Assembly (NCBI GenBank): GCA_030654075.1
Contig: JAURYB010000027.1
Location: forward strand, 1-64,000
DNA: 64,000 nt
Reading direction: 5' to 3'
DNA from: Bacteroidales bacterium
Lineage (GTDB): Bacteria; Bacteroidota; Bacteroidia; Bacteroidales; UBA4417
The notes below the pieces were generated by a model. It was not told where the DNA came from and searched no databases. It saw only the letters and a program-made list of their open reading frames with translations. Numbering within the stretch: position 1 is the stretch's first letter; every line of letters begins with the position of its first letter. Made by a program: the position numbers and the translations under genes. Of this stretch, positions 8,050 to 17,800 are shown piece after piece.

Positions 8050-8167
8050 CTTGTGCTTAGTGCTATGTGCTTAGTGCTCAGAGTGTATAATACTGGTAAA
8101 TGAAATGTGAAAACAAATACAGATAAATGATACTGAGCACAATGCACAATGCACTCTAAAACACAAG
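8050..8167. repeat. Inverted-repeat element before the large baseplate genes
   Basis: The left arm at about 8050-8088 (CTTGTGCTTAGTGC..GTGCTTAGTGCTCAGAGTGTAT) and the right arm at about 8130-8167 (ATACTGAGCAC..ATGCACTC..CACAAG) are imperfect reverse complements. Internal GTGCTTAGTGCT direct repeats lie in the left arm. It occupies the centre of the gap between the gp25 gene and the Pvc11-like gene. Confidence 0.7.
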
Positions 8168-8208
8168 TATTATCGAATTAATGTCTTAATTTTTAAACCC
8201 TAATTATC

Positions 8209-11200
8209 ATGGCATGCACTGATAGAAATCCGCTAAACAGAGAAGGCACAAGCCAGCTTAACCGCGTGCTTGCTGCGCTTGATGTGCATTACGCTGATGT
8301 TGACGAACGCAATTCCGCTGATTTGATTCTGTTTGCAAAACGCTATGCCGCATACCTTAATTATTACAACGAAAGCAATGCTCCTGACGGAACCTGGCAG
8401 CCACTGATGATGATGGATGTAAGCGTAACTCTTGCCACGCTTGCCAATATAAATGTAAAACGAATCAGTGATTATAAAAAACTGCTGTATAAAAATATCG
8501 CTCTTGCTAAAAACTCACCTCAACCTTTGCAGAATAACAAAGCAAAGCAACAGCTGAAATTCTTATTCGACACACTCTTTTCTCTGGTAAAAATTATTGA
8601 TGATCAGTTGATTCTTTTACCGGATGATGAGTATAAAAAAACGATTTCAGATATTATAAAGATCAGGATGAAACTGAACCTGGCCAATTTGGAGGCAAAC
8701 TTTTTCCAGGATTTTACCAACGCAGGATTACTTGATTACAGCGTTACTGAATTAGACAGCAACGCTCCTTTTGAAGTGACAAGCGATAAGAATTTCAAAA
8801 TTTTACAGTTGTCGGATGCATGGAAACCGGCAGTACCGGATTTAGCTATTAAAATACCAACAAGTGCAACTGATTATGAGAAGATTGTTTATATCATCAA
8901 TCATAACCTTTTCAACAACACCATTGATTCCTTGTTGAAAGGTGTTGCTTCCATAGCTTCCCGGGCAAAGGAATTGTTTGAAAAAACGCTGGTTGATTTC
9001 CCGGATCACACTCCTCATTATGGACTGTTCCTGACGTTTACCAGGCTTTTCAAGGTAGTTCAGGAAGATTTAAATCATTACACACAGCGTCACCTTGATT
9101 TTTATTTTAAGGACGTTTTGCAGCTTAAAAATAAAAATCCGCTACCTGATACGGCTCACCTGACTTTCAAATTACAAAAAAACGTTGAGCAGCAACTGCT
9201 AAAAAAAGGCATTCTGTTTAAAGGCGGAAAAGATATCCTTGGCAAAGAAATCAGCTATGCTTTAACAGAGGATGTTGTATTGAATAAAGCCACAGTTGCT
9301 AAAATTCATTCGCAGCAAATCGATTTAACAAACAGCAAACCGCTGAAAGCATTTCCCATTGCGAACTCCGAAGATGGTGAAGGCGCAAAGTTGATTTCAG
9401 CCGATAAAAGCTGGTTCACTTTCGGGAATCCAAAAAGCAAAAAGACAACGAAAACCGGTTTTGCCATCGCTTCAAACATATTGTTTTTAAATGAAGGGAC
9501 CCGAACAATCGTAGTGAGTGTAACTTTTGAGAACGGTATTACGGAAATAAATCGAAAATCAAAAAAAAGGAAAAAGATATCCTGCTTCGAGGCTTCGCTG
9601 ACAGGGAAAAAGGATTGGCTGGATAAAAATGTAACGGCAGCTTATGATGATATTAATAAAAAACTATGGTTTGGTATTTCAATAACTCCAAACGATCCGG
9701 CAATTGTTCCTTATTCAGAGAAAATCCACAAACTGAACTTTGAAACCGATCTTCCTCTGCTTACCATTTACCTGAACCAGGATGCACCGGATGCGATTCC
9801 CTATTCAGTTTTATGCAGGCAAAAAATTTCGAAAGTTGATGTTTCAGTTAATGTTTCCGGAGTTAAAGATTTGGTGCTTAGCAGTGATACCGGATCGATT
9901 GATGCGTCGAAACCATTCAAGCCTTTTGGTGACTTCCCGGCCCAGGATGCCGGATTTATTATCGGGAACAAAGAAATTTTCCAGAAGAAAATCTCAGAAC
10001 TGACCTTTGGCTTTACGGGAATCAATCCTTTCAGTTCCTCAACTTTTTACCTGGATGAAGCCAGGTGGAAAACTTTCACAAATCTCACCGCAAAAACAAT
10101 TTCAGGAATAGACATTCAACCCACAGCCATTGATTTTACTCCAAATGAGAACCTGAAAGCTACCACACTGAATGGATTTATTAAACTCACTAACTCTTTA
10201 GATAAATCGATTACGTTTTATATGAAGAGTATAAAAAAATCTTTGGACGGAACCATTCTCGACCTTGTTGATGTAGCAAAACCCCTGCAATATAAAATGA
10301 CTTTTGGTCAGCCCGCAGCGCCCGAAGAAATCAAAATCAGCGATTTTTCGCTAGGTTATAAAGCAACCTCATCCATAGATTTTACAAAGCAGCAGTCTGA
10401 AACCGCCAATAATCTTTTCTATCACCTCACTCCTTTCGGGTATGCCGAAGTTTTTAACAGTGGAACTCCCGCTGACACGCAGGTTGAAAAAACTGAAAAA
10501 TTCACTTTAGTTGCTGATCTCATTCATAACGGAGAATTGTTTGTTGGATTCGAAAGTGCTGAGCCTGATACTGTGCTTTCCGTTTTATTCCAGGTTGCCG
10601 ATGGAAGCTCGAATCCATTGAAAAATATGGTGCCGCTTTCCTGGTTTTATCTGACCAATAATGAGTGGATTCAATTTGAAAACCGGAATGTAATCGACCG
10701 TACCAATAATTTCACGCAATCCGGAATTGTAACACTCACGCTTCCGGAAGCTATCAGTAATCAGAATACTTTGCTCGAAAAAGGAAAGTATTGGATAAAG
10801 GCTGTCGTAGAAAAAGATATTGATGCCGTTTGTAACCTCATCTTGATCCAGGCACAGGCGGCGAAAGTCGAATTGGTGCAGGATGAAGCCACACAGGTGG
10901 AATTCAGGCAAAAAATTGCAGCTAAAACCATTTCAAAGCTTGTCGAAAACATTCCGGCTGTAAAAACCATTACCCAGCCTTTTGACAGTTTCAATGGCCG
11001 GACCCGCGAAAGCGATAAGCACTACTATGTGAGAGTCAGCGAACGGCTGCGGCACAAGCAGCGCGCCATTACCATCTGGGATTATGAACATATCCTGCTT
11101 GAGCAATTCCCGCAGTTATACAAGGTTAAATGCCTGAATCATTCCGGTTTTTATGATGATAAAGGTACAAACGTGTTTTGCGAAAATCTGCCGGGGCATG

Positions 11201-11724
11201 TCACCGTTGTTCCGGTTCCTGATCTGAAAAACAACACGCATGCAAACCTGCTTAAACCCTATACTCCGATCGGACTGATCAATAATATTGATGAATATCT
11301 GAAGAAAATAACTTCGCCGTTTGCCAAACTTCATATAAATAATCCACAGTTCGAAGAAGTGCGGCTGGAGTTCGAAGTTCAGTTTCACGAAAACCTCGAT
11401 GTAAGTTTTTACACGCAGTTGCTCAACAAAGAAATTGAAAAATTCCTTTGTCCCTGGGCTTACAGCACCGAAGTTGAAATTCCGTTTGGTTCGAAAATCA
11501 GCAAGAGCGTATTGCTCAATTTTGTTGAGGAACGTCCTTACGTTGACTTTGTTACCTGTTTCGAATTGCATCACCTGTTACGCGATGGCGAAACGGTACT
11601 TTTTGAGAAACACGATATTGAAGAGGCCGTGGCCACCACATCGCGCTCCGTCCTGGTTTCTTATTTTGATGAATCCAATGGCAACAGACATATCATACAT
11701 TCACCTGCAACCTGCACCTGCTAA
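8209..11724 (+). CDS. Large baseplate protein (gp6/baseplate J-like, Pvc11-like)
   Basis: A 1171-residue soluble protein at the Pvc11 position. The C-terminal ~250 residues contain the most recognisable part: FNGRTRESDKHYYVRVSERL, KQRAITIWDYEHILLEQFP and QLYKVKCLNH. These match the gp6/baseplate-J type wedge fold, where this segment dimerises to form the baseplate ring. Helical residues 1-320 (many LF/KxxL patterns) and a long beta-rich middle are typical of the long Bacteroidota versions. It ends with two Cys residues (TCTC). The stop overlaps the next start by one base (TAATG at 11722-11726). No export signal is present. Confidence 0.87.
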   Translation: MACTDRNPLNREGTSQLNRVLAALDVHYADVDERNSADLILFAKRYAAYLNYYNESNAPDGTWQPLMMMDVSVTLATLANINVKRISDYKKLLYKNIALAKNSPQPLQNNKAKQQLKFLFDTLFSLVKIIDDQLILLPDDEYKKTISDIIKIRMKLNLANLEANFFQDFTNAGLLDYSVTELDSNAPFEVTSDKNFKILQLSDAWKPAVPDLAIKIPTSATDYEKIVYIINHNLFNNTIDSLLKGVASIASRAKELFEKTLVDFPDHTPHYGLFLTFTRLFKVVQEDLNHYTQRHLDFYFKDVLQLKNKNPLPDTAHLTFKLQKNVEQQLLKKGILFKGGKDILGKEISYALTEDVVLNKATVAKIHSQQIDLTNSKPLKAFPIANSEDGEGAKLISADKSWFTFGNPKSKKTTKTGFAIASNILFLNEGTRTIVVSVTFENGITEINRKSKKRKKISCFEASLTGKKDWLDKNVTAAYDDINKKLWFGISITPNDPAIVPYSEKIHKLNFETDLPLLTIYLNQDAPDAIPYSVLCRQKISKVDVSVNVSGVKDLVLSSDTGSIDASKPFKPFGDFPAQDAGFIIGNKEIFQKKISELTFGFTGINPFSSSTFYLDEARWKTFTNLTAKTISGIDIQPTAIDFTPNENLKATTLNGFIKLTNSLDKSITFYMKSIKKSLDGTILDLVDVAKPLQYKMTFGQPAAPEEIKISDFSLGYKATSSIDFTKQQSETANNLFYHLTPFGYAEVFNSGTPADTQVEKTEKFTLVADLIHNGELFVGFESAEPDTVLSVLFQVADGSSNPLKNMVPLSWFYLTNNEWIQFENRNVIDRTNNFTQSGIVTLTLPEAISNQNTLLEKGKYWIKAVVEKDIDAVCNLILIQAQAAKVELVQDEATQVEFRQKIAAKTISKLVENIPAVKTITQPFDSFNGRTRESDKHYYVRVSERLRHKQRAITIWDYEHILLEQFPQLYKVKCLNHSGFYDDKGTNVFCENLPGHVTVVPVPDLKNNTHANLLKPYTPIGLINNIDEYLKKITSPFAKLHINNPQFEEVRLEFEVQFHENLDVSFYTQLLNKEIEKFLCPWAYSTEVEIPFGSKISKSVLLNFVEERPYVDFVTCFELHHLLRDGETVLFEKHDIEEAVATTSRSVLVSYFDESNGNRHIIHSPATCTC

Positions 11725-14700
11725 TGGAAGAGTTTACATCCATACCGAAAACATTCACCCCTGTCGCAAGCCAGGATTATGAATTGCTGCGCAGCGAAGG
11801 TCTGAAGCATATCGAAAACCTTTCGTCTGCCTTGTGGACGGACTATAACGCCCACGATCCGGGAATTACCACGCTTGAAGCTTTGTGCTATGCCATCACT
11901 GAACTGGGATACCGCAGCGGTTTTGATATTAAGGATTTCCTGCGAAAAGCCGATGGAAGTCTCGTGGATGGCCAGGCTTTGTTTACGGCTAAAGAAATTC
12001 TGACAATCAATCCCTTGTCTGTCAATGATTACAGGAAATTATTGGTTGACCTGGAAGGAATTCATAACGCATGGCTTATTGCCGAAGATGTAATTCTTGA
12101 TGCTAAAAAGAATAAGCATGCCGTAAACGAGGTTGAAATTTACGCTGACTGCGAAACGGATGCACTCACTTATATCCCGAACCTTCAGCCATTGTTTCTT
12201 TCGGGTTTGTATCGTGTTCTGCTTGATCTCGATTTTGATGACCGGTATGGCGATTTGAACAATGGAGAGATTATTATTGGCAACCCTGATTCATCCGCAT
12301 TTCATGAAGGTGAATTTGTTTTCCAGGTTAATCTTCCGGCCTGGAAAGATGCTGATTTCACATTTGCATCCAATGCGCAAAACCCGGTAAACATTGATAC
12401 GCTGGCTATTCTGCAAAAAGAAAAGCGGTTTGAATTTAACCTCAAACTCACAGATGCCAGCTCAATGGTATTTACAGTTTCGATTCCTCAGAAACCTTCT
12501 TCCAAAGAAGTTACGCTTGCCGATGTACAGCAAATGTATGATATAAGCGTTGCCGGCAAAAAAGATAAAGTCGCTGAGATTTTCGAAAAATACTTTTTAA
12601 AAATCTCGAAATCAAAATTCATTGTTCAGTCTGCAGTTAAATCATTGAATGAACACCGCAATTTATGTGAAGACTTCCTGGAAGTCACCACCATCGACGA
12701 TGAAGAAATTGCCTTTTGCTTTGATGTGGATGTAAATCCGGGCGCCGATATCGAAAAAGTTCAGGCTGAGATCTTCTTTTCCATCGAAAATTACCTGAAT
12801 CCTACGGTTGATTTTTATTCGCTGAGCGAGTTACTGGACAAGAACATTCCGGTCGACGAAATATTTACCGGCCCTGTTTTACAGCATGGATTTATTGATA
12901 CAGATCAACTTGAGCAAACAAACTTGCGAACCGTGGTTCATGCCTCGGATGTAATCAACATGCTGATGGATATTGAAGGTGTACTGGCTATCCGCAATTT
13001 CCAGATGACAAAATACGATTCGGATGGAAACGCAATGGCATGCTGCACTTCCCAGAAATGGTGCATCGAAATTTCGCCTCTGCACAAGCCGGTTTTAAGC
13101 ACCGATAAATCAAAGATCGTTTTATTCAAAAATCAATTCCCTTTCCTGGCACAATATTCCGAGGTACGAGATACGGTGCTGGTTTTGCATGCCATCCGTT
13201 CCCGCGACAAGTTAAGCGGCTTAACCCAGGATTTGACTTTTCCGCTCGGAAACAAGCGTGATACCGAAAGTTACTGGCCTTTGCAATATGATTACCCTCA
13301 AACTTATGGAATTGGTGTTTACGGATTGCCGCCAGGTTCAGCTCCGGAGCGTGTCGCGCATCAGCGGCAATTGAAAGCATACCTGCTGTTTTATGAACAA
13401 TTACTGGCTGACTTCTACTCGCAGCTAAGCCATGCGCACCGGTTATTTTCGATTGAAACTATCAAACAAACCTATTTTGCCCAGTTTTTAAAAGACGTAA
13501 AAGATTTAGACCCGGTTTACAACACAACCGGAATGTTCGGAAGCCTCGAAAATGTGCTTTCAAATCCCGATTCAACCACCGATTTGAAAAACGGCTGGCA
13601 AACGCTGTATGAAGACAAATTCACTTTCGAAGACCGTCGCAACCGTTTCCTGGATCACCTGCTTTCGCGCTTTGCCGAATCGTTTAACGATTATGCACTG
13701 CTGATGTACCGCATAAATTACGAAGACAAAACCGAAGAGAAAATCAGTTTCAACGATTTATCCAATTCAAAAAGCAATGTGCTGAAAAACTACCCGGTTA
13801 TCAGCAGTGAGCGCGGAAAAGCATTTAACTATTTCCCTCAAAATGCAGATTATACCATTGATACTACCCAGCTTTGGGATACCGGAAATGTTTCGGGACT
13901 CGAAAAACGGATCAGTTTCCTGGCAGGCATCAGTGATTTTTCACGACGGTTTTTATATTGCATCCGTAACGAAAAGATCATCTGCACCGAGAAACTTGTC
14001 AGTGAAAACGGTGATGATGTTTTGCGATGCTTCCATAGTTTCTCATTTACATCCCGTGATGGAAAAAACAAACTGGTATCGCAGGAATATATTTCCAAAA
14101 CAGACGCGCTGAATGCACAACTTGAAGCCATTGAAAAAGCTTCCGATAGTGACGACTATCTGTTTGATGAAATCACATTAAAACTCCAGGTTATAGGAAA
14201 CAGCAACCAGGTACTTCTCGAGAGTGATCAGCCATTTCCTGACAAACCATCCGCCATAGCAGCCGCATCAGAACTAGCTACAGAGTTTGCAAAGGAATGC
14301 AGCAACCCGGTTGGATTGCACCTTATCGAACATATTTTACTCCGGCCCAGGAATACAACTTTCGATCCGTTCCAGGTTTGCCTTCACGGTTGCGATTGCC
14401 TTTGCGAGCTTGATCCGTATACATTCAGGGCATCGGTTGTTCTGCCTTACGATGCAGGGCATTTCGATAATATGAATTTCAGAAAATACTTTGAAGAAAA
14501 AATCCGCGAAGAAGCTCCGGCTCATATCATGCTGAAAATATGCTGGTTAAACAACGACCTGATGCGGCAGTTTGAAGTAGCCTACAAAAATTGGATTGAA
14601 ACGCTGGCTGATTATTCTTCGGAACATTCCGCCACTAATACCACCAAATTCAAAATTGCAAATAACAAAATGATCGAACTGCTTGCGTCACTGCACAGCG

Positions 14701-14798
14701 AATACCCGGAAGCAAATCTGCACGACTGTGCCGAAAGCAAAGAAGGCAGCAATACAGTGATGCTCGGAAAAACAGTTTTAGGAACCTTTAAAAGCTAA
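11724..14798 (+). CDS. Second large baseplate wedge protein (Pvc12-like)
   Basis: A 1024-residue soluble protein in the Pvc12/gp7-like position, forming the heterotrimeric wedge with the previous protein by analogy. The N-terminal 60-90 residues (EGLKHIENLSSALWTDYNAHDPGIT, then EALCYAITELGYR) are a motif I associate with Bacteroidota eCIS wedge proteins and J-like proteins generally. Near the C-terminus there is a Cys-rich stretch (CLHGCDCLCELDPY) followed by ASVVLPYDAGHFDNMNFRKYFEEKI and APAHIMLKICWL, which also resembles wedge C-termini. A KxY..W pattern ends the protein. Only 5 nt separate it from the next gene, so the whole block from here to the tape measure is probably one transcript. 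Confidence 0.82.
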   Translation: MEEFTSIPKTFTPVASQDYELLRSEGLKHIENLSSALWTDYNAHDPGITTLEALCYAITELGYRSGFDIKDFLRKADGSLVDGQALFTAKEILTINPLSVNDYRKLLVDLEGIHNAWLIAEDVILDAKKNKHAVNEVEIYADCETDALTYIPNLQPLFLSGLYRVLLDLDFDDRYGDLNNGEIIIGNPDSSAFHEGEFVFQVNLPAWKDADFTFASNAQNPVNIDTLAILQKEKRFEFNLKLTDASSMVFTVSIPQKPSSKEVTLADVQQMYDISVAGKKDKVAEIFEKYFLKISKSKFIVQSAVKSLNEHRNLCEDFLEVTTIDDEEIAFCFDVDVNPGADIEKVQAEIFFSIENYLNPTVDFYSLSELLDKNIPVDEIFTGPVLQHGFIDTDQLEQTNLRTVVHASDVINMLMDIEGVLAIRNFQMTKYDSDGNAMACCTSQKWCIEISPLHKPVLSTDKSKIVLFKNQFPFLAQYSEVRDTVLVLHAIRSRDKLSGLTQDLTFPLGNKRDTESYWPLQYDYPQTYGIGVYGLPPGSAPERVAHQRQLKAYLLFYEQLLADFYSQLSHAHRLFSIETIKQTYFAQFLKDVKDLDPVYNTTGMFGSLENVLSNPDSTTDLKNGWQTLYEDKFTFEDRRNRFLDHLLSRFAESFNDYALLMYRINYEDKTEEKISFNDLSNSKSNVLKNYPVISSERGKAFNYFPQNADYTIDTTQLWDTGNVSGLEKRISFLAGISDFSRRFLYCIRNEKIICTEKLVSENGDDVLRCFHSFSFTSRDGKNKLVSQEYISKTDALNAQLEAIEKASDSDDYLFDEITLKLQVIGNSNQVLLESDQPFPDKPSAIAAASELATEFAKECSNPVGLHLIEHILLRPRNTTFDPFQVCLHGCDCLCELDPYTFRASVVLPYDAGHFDNMNFRKYFEEKIREEAPAHIMLKICWLNNDLMRQFEVAYKNWIETLADYSSEHSATNTTKFKIANNKMIELLASLHSEYPEANLHDCAESKEGSNTVMLGKTVLGTFKS

Positions 14799-14803
14799 TT
14801 GAA

Positions 14804-17800
14804 ATGAATACAGCAAAATCATACCCGGTATTTGAAGCCGACCAGGTGCTCACCAACAGTCACCTCAACGACATGTTCAATTATCTTGAACAACACGATC
14901 GGTTAACCCGCATCAAGCTGATTGGCAGCGGAATTGTATGCGGGCTCGATGTTTCATTTCAGGAAAAAGATTCCATTTTGGTTTCGAAAGGCTGCGGGCT
15001 AACCTCACAGGGTTACCTTATCACCTTTTGCGATACAAAGTTCACCCATTTTATTCCCTATACTACGCGGAATTTCCCCGACGACCTGCTTTTTATAAAG
15101 CAATGCGAAGATGATATAAACTATCCGAAACCATTTTACAAAGAGGCTTTCAAGGATGGAATATTTGAGTTGTTGACAGCAGCCCAGTTCGCTGATCTGA
15201 AAGCAGGAGACAAATTAAATGCCATTGCATTTTCTGACAATTCGAAAGTTGACCTGAAGAAATATGCCGTAGTTCTTTTCCTGGAAACAGAGGAAGAAAA
15301 CCTGAAAAACTGTGATACCAACGACTGCAACGATAAAGGCAGCCGCATGGATTTTGAAGTCCGGACCTTGCTGGTTGAAAAAGCACTGATAAATGAACTT
15401 GAAAAGAAACAGGAAAAACCTGTTCCTGCCGGAAAGCCAACGGTAAAACCTGATCTGCACCACGTTGAATTACGAAGATACAATGTGCCGGTCCAGAACC
15501 TGAAATCGGCCGATGAAGTGTTGCAGGCTTTTGCAGCTTTGACTGACGATGCCAAGTTGCGAAGCATTGCTGAAGTGCTGAATTACTGTTATATCCATTA
15601 TTATTACCTCCTCAAAGATGAACCTTCCAACCCGTTCGAAGATGTTTTTGAGCAGTTTAAAAAACTGCGTGACGAAATCCTGAAGAATAAGCCTATCCTG
15701 ATTCAGTATTTCTACGATTTTATTGATGATGTATTGAAAGCCTATTATGAATTTAAGCGCAAGGTTTTTGAAGTAAGTACATCCTGCTGCGGCGACGAGA
15801 TGAATTTCCCGCTTCACCTGATGCTGGGTGGCGCAACCGAAAACACTGAAGCACTGGTTCGTAGCAGTTATCGTGAATATTTTATTTATTCCCCGCTGTT
15901 CAACGATCAGAAAGATAAGCTGGCAGAAGTTCGGCTGCTTTTTGCCCGAATCCGGTTACTGATCGCAAATGTGGATTTTACCTCGATCAGGAATTTTGAG
16001 AACCGACTTGTAAAAATCACTCCCAGCCGTTACGGGTATGTAGATTTATCTGACCGTTGCATTCCTTATAATTACGATGTTGTTGATCCGGGCAATGAGT
16101 TATACCGCTACTGGAGTTACGAAAAAACCAGGCGTGGCAATTACCGCTTCAACCTGGGATATAATGCAAATCAATATTGCTTTGCTGATAACGTGGTGCA
16201 TCCGTTATTGTATGACATCGAGCGCTTCGATTTTTTCAGGATCGAAGGACATATCGGTAAAAACGTGACTACTGCAATCAGTTTGGTAAAAACACTTCAG
16301 CAGGAAAACAATCTTCCGTTTGATATTGCAGCTTTGAGTGCTGATTACATTGGAGCCTTAGTCAGAGGCGAAGAACCCAAATGTGTTATCCAGGACCTGG
16401 AAAGTAATTACCGGGTTATTATTGCCGAACTTATTTGCAAGATGCACGATGCATTTTGTTTTGCAGCCAAGTTGCCTTATGCATTGCCCGACCGGATCGT
16501 AAATTTCACGGCTGCCAATTTTGCCAAAGCATCGGTTGAAGATGCAACCACCATTAAAAGCACGCTGGCATTTAATCCCAATCTCACCGAGAAGATCAGT
16601 CATCCGTTTACATCTTCGCTTGTAAGCGAATTCCAGGCTATAAAACAATATACCAAAGGCGATACACTTCTGAAACTCTGCAATCCCGGTGCCAATACCA
16701 TCGGTGCTGCATATATAAAGATGGCCGGAAAATTTGCAAACCCGGTTTCAGTAAATACTGATCTTCCTGTTACGTCTATTCAATTCCATGCTTTCGAATT
16801 TATTGATGCCATTGAAAGCATCCTTGAACTGGTTATGAATAATGAACTGGCTGATATTAATACTGCTGATCTGAAAAGCCGTAACGAACGTCTCGAAAAA
16901 GAAGTGAGCGTAATCAGTGCTTTTGCCATCCTGTTTTTGCAGAAACTGGAAAGCAACGACCAATCCAGTTTGTCGGATCTGGCATCGGATTTATACCTCG
17001 ATTTGCTGGTATTTAACCTTCAGACCATCCTGAATTTATGTTTTGTCGAACAGGTCGAAGCCCTGAAAAGCGAATACAACCGGCGCATGGCGCAGTACCG
17101 TCTGGCGAAAAACTTCAGTTTCTATTTCAAGAACCATGGTGGCATCGAACATAAAGCAGGTGTGCCTCGTGGCGGAACCTTTATACTTGTTTATCACGAA
17201 GAACGCAGGAACCGATTTATTGATAGAAATGCGCTCTTTGTAAATAAGGATCTTGGTAACCTGATGGTTTCCCGTTTCCGCGATTTGATTCAGACTGATG
17301 TTCCTTTAGATACATTGACATACCAGACAAAATTACTTCAAACTTCTATTTTATATAAAGATCCTGAATTGTATGTGAGATTTAAGGATGTCCTCTCCAA
17401 ATACCTTGATGAGTGTAAAGATTTACCTGAAGAAAAACGCAAAGAAATAACCGAAATCTTAGACCGTGAGCCCAAACCCAAACAGTTTGAACTGACCAAC
17501 GGCATGGTAATAGCCGATTTCTACATCCCGTATATGTGCTGCAGCGATTGTCCTCCGATTGCCTACATTTTACCTGAAAAGCAAGAAGAGCCGGTAGAAA
17601 CGCCAACGATAAAAATTGACAAAAACAGTTTCTGCAGCAATGATAAAACCACTTTCCCTATTACAGTTACACCCAAAGGCGGCGTGGTTGCTGGTAGCGG
17701 AATCAGCGTTCAGGCGGATGGTAGTTTTATGTTTATTCCATCTGTAGCCGGAGCCGGAATGCATACTTTAACTTATACAGCAAACGGCAAAACTGCCAGT

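Noticed and set aside
11116-11574. 152-residue minus-strand open frame inside the Pvc11-like gene
   Set aside because: It is antisense to a conserved baseplate segment and lacks any family-like pattern.
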